A stretch of DNA of 61,100 nt, taken from the NCBI RefSeq assembly GCF_011045125.1, contig NZ_JAAKZF010000036.1, positions 1 through 61,100 of the forward strand, read 5' to 3'. The notes beneath the pieces were generated by a model. It was not told the DNA's origin. It did no database searches and saw only the letters and a program-made list of their open reading frames with translations. A program made the position numbers and the translations under genes. Source of the stretch: Allomesorhizobium camelthorni (GTDB taxonomy: Bacteria > Pseudomonadota > Alphaproteobacteria > Rhizobiales > Rhizobiaceae). Each line of letters opens with the position of its first letter. The stretch's first letter is position 1. Shown piece by piece: positions 60,961 to 61,100 of this stretch.

Positions 60961-61100
60961 TGTTGGTCCCCCTGTGGGCAAAGTACGATATTCCAGAGAC
61001 GGCGGCCGGCTTGGCGGAAATATCGTGACGCCGCGCAAATTTTGAAAAGCGAATCCTCAAACCCCAATGGCCGCTTTGCCGGATGGTGCGGGATTCGCCA

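Noticed and set aside
1-61100. tRNA genes, attachment sites or CRISPR arrays at island borders
   Set aside because: I found no cloverleaf-type sequence, no direct repeats of att type and no regularly spaced repeats by eye. A tRNAscan or repeat search would be needed to exclude them fully.

Overview
The window looks like DNA from an alphaproteobacterium of the Rhizobiales (Mesorhizobium/Aminobacter-like). I infer this from the high GC, the dense ATGA/GTGA-overlapped catabolic operons, and the right-hand flank of small rhizobial-type proteins (DUF3606, DUF2076, a Bax inhibitor-1 fragment, an ExoD-type fragment). Species assignment is inference. I see no tRNA, rRNA or CRISPR array.

Left part (1-14171). 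A truncated fumarylacetoacetase-family gene and an IS256 relic precede an all-plus-strand amine or amino-acid catabolic cluster: a PotABCD-like ABC importer, a DadA/PuuB-like FAD amine oxidase, an IclR regulator, an aldehyde dehydrogenase, a trimethylamine-dehydrogenase-family flavoprotein with changed active-site residues, a beta-amino-acid-type class III aminotransferase, a Rid-family protein and a beta-keto-acid cleavage enzyme (BKACE). Two 37-bp inverted-repeat sites with identical arms and identical span sit at the promoters of the importer and of the dehydrogenase. They tie the two halves into one regulon, probably under the IclR protein. The order suggests import, oxidative dealkylation or deamination, aldehyde oxidation, transamination to a beta-keto acid, and acetyl-CoA-dependent cleavage.

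Middle-left (14330-24374). Glutaryl-CoA dehydrogenase, a quinone oxidoreductase divergent from an ArsR-type regulator, a small scrap of IS6 and amidohydrolase DNA, then a GntR regulator divergent from an operon I identify as 2-hydroxyisobutyrate catabolism: hcmB-hcl-meaH-hcmA. The identification rests on three diagnostic mutase residues (Ile91, Asp118, Gln209). The operon is followed by a tandem gamma-carbonic-anhydrase-like protein with complementary loss of metal ligands, and a PduO-type cobalamin adenosyltransferase that would supply the mutase cofactor.

Scrapyard (24375-26719). Broken pieces of a lipocalin-like gene, an IS256 transposase, a molybdenum hydroxylase C-terminus, a serine recombinase with its small companion, an IS110 transposase and an IS21 helper (IstB) lie end to end. 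They mark the left edge of a second catabolic block.

Catabolic island (26720-57281). A ThDP enzyme, a NitT/TauT-type binding protein, an orphan CoxL-like molybdenum hydroxylase and an AbrB-family membrane protein lead to an intact IS481 element. The IS sits exactly in the TAG stop codon of a crotonase gene. Behind it is a long minus-strand beta-oxidation operon (crotonase, thiolase, FadB-like enzyme, two SDRs, GntR, a 59-codon ORF, an APH-fold kinase), divergent from an acyl-CoA dehydrogenase. Kinase plus dehydrogenase plus SDR resembles the LvaA/LvaC/LvaD logic for gamma-hydroxyacyl-CoA dehydroxylation. Further right are a LysR regulator, a 2-keto-4-pentenoate-hydratase-like enzyme, a frameshifted SDR, an AraC-type regulator that is only a DNA-binding domain, a fused indolepyruvate:ferredoxin oxidoreductase, a LeuCD-like hydratase with a PEP-mutase/isocitrate-lyase-family protein, and an ABC ATPase with two permeases but no binding protein. 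The binding protein at 28.5 kb is the natural partner.

Right flank (57282-61100). Mostly remnants and small genes: a TauE/SafE-like scrap, two short conserved-looking ORFs (one frameshifted in a G5 tract), DUF3606, a CobW C-terminal fragment abutting a Bax inhibitor-1 C-terminal fragment at a recombination scar, DUF2076 and a truncated ExoD-type gene.
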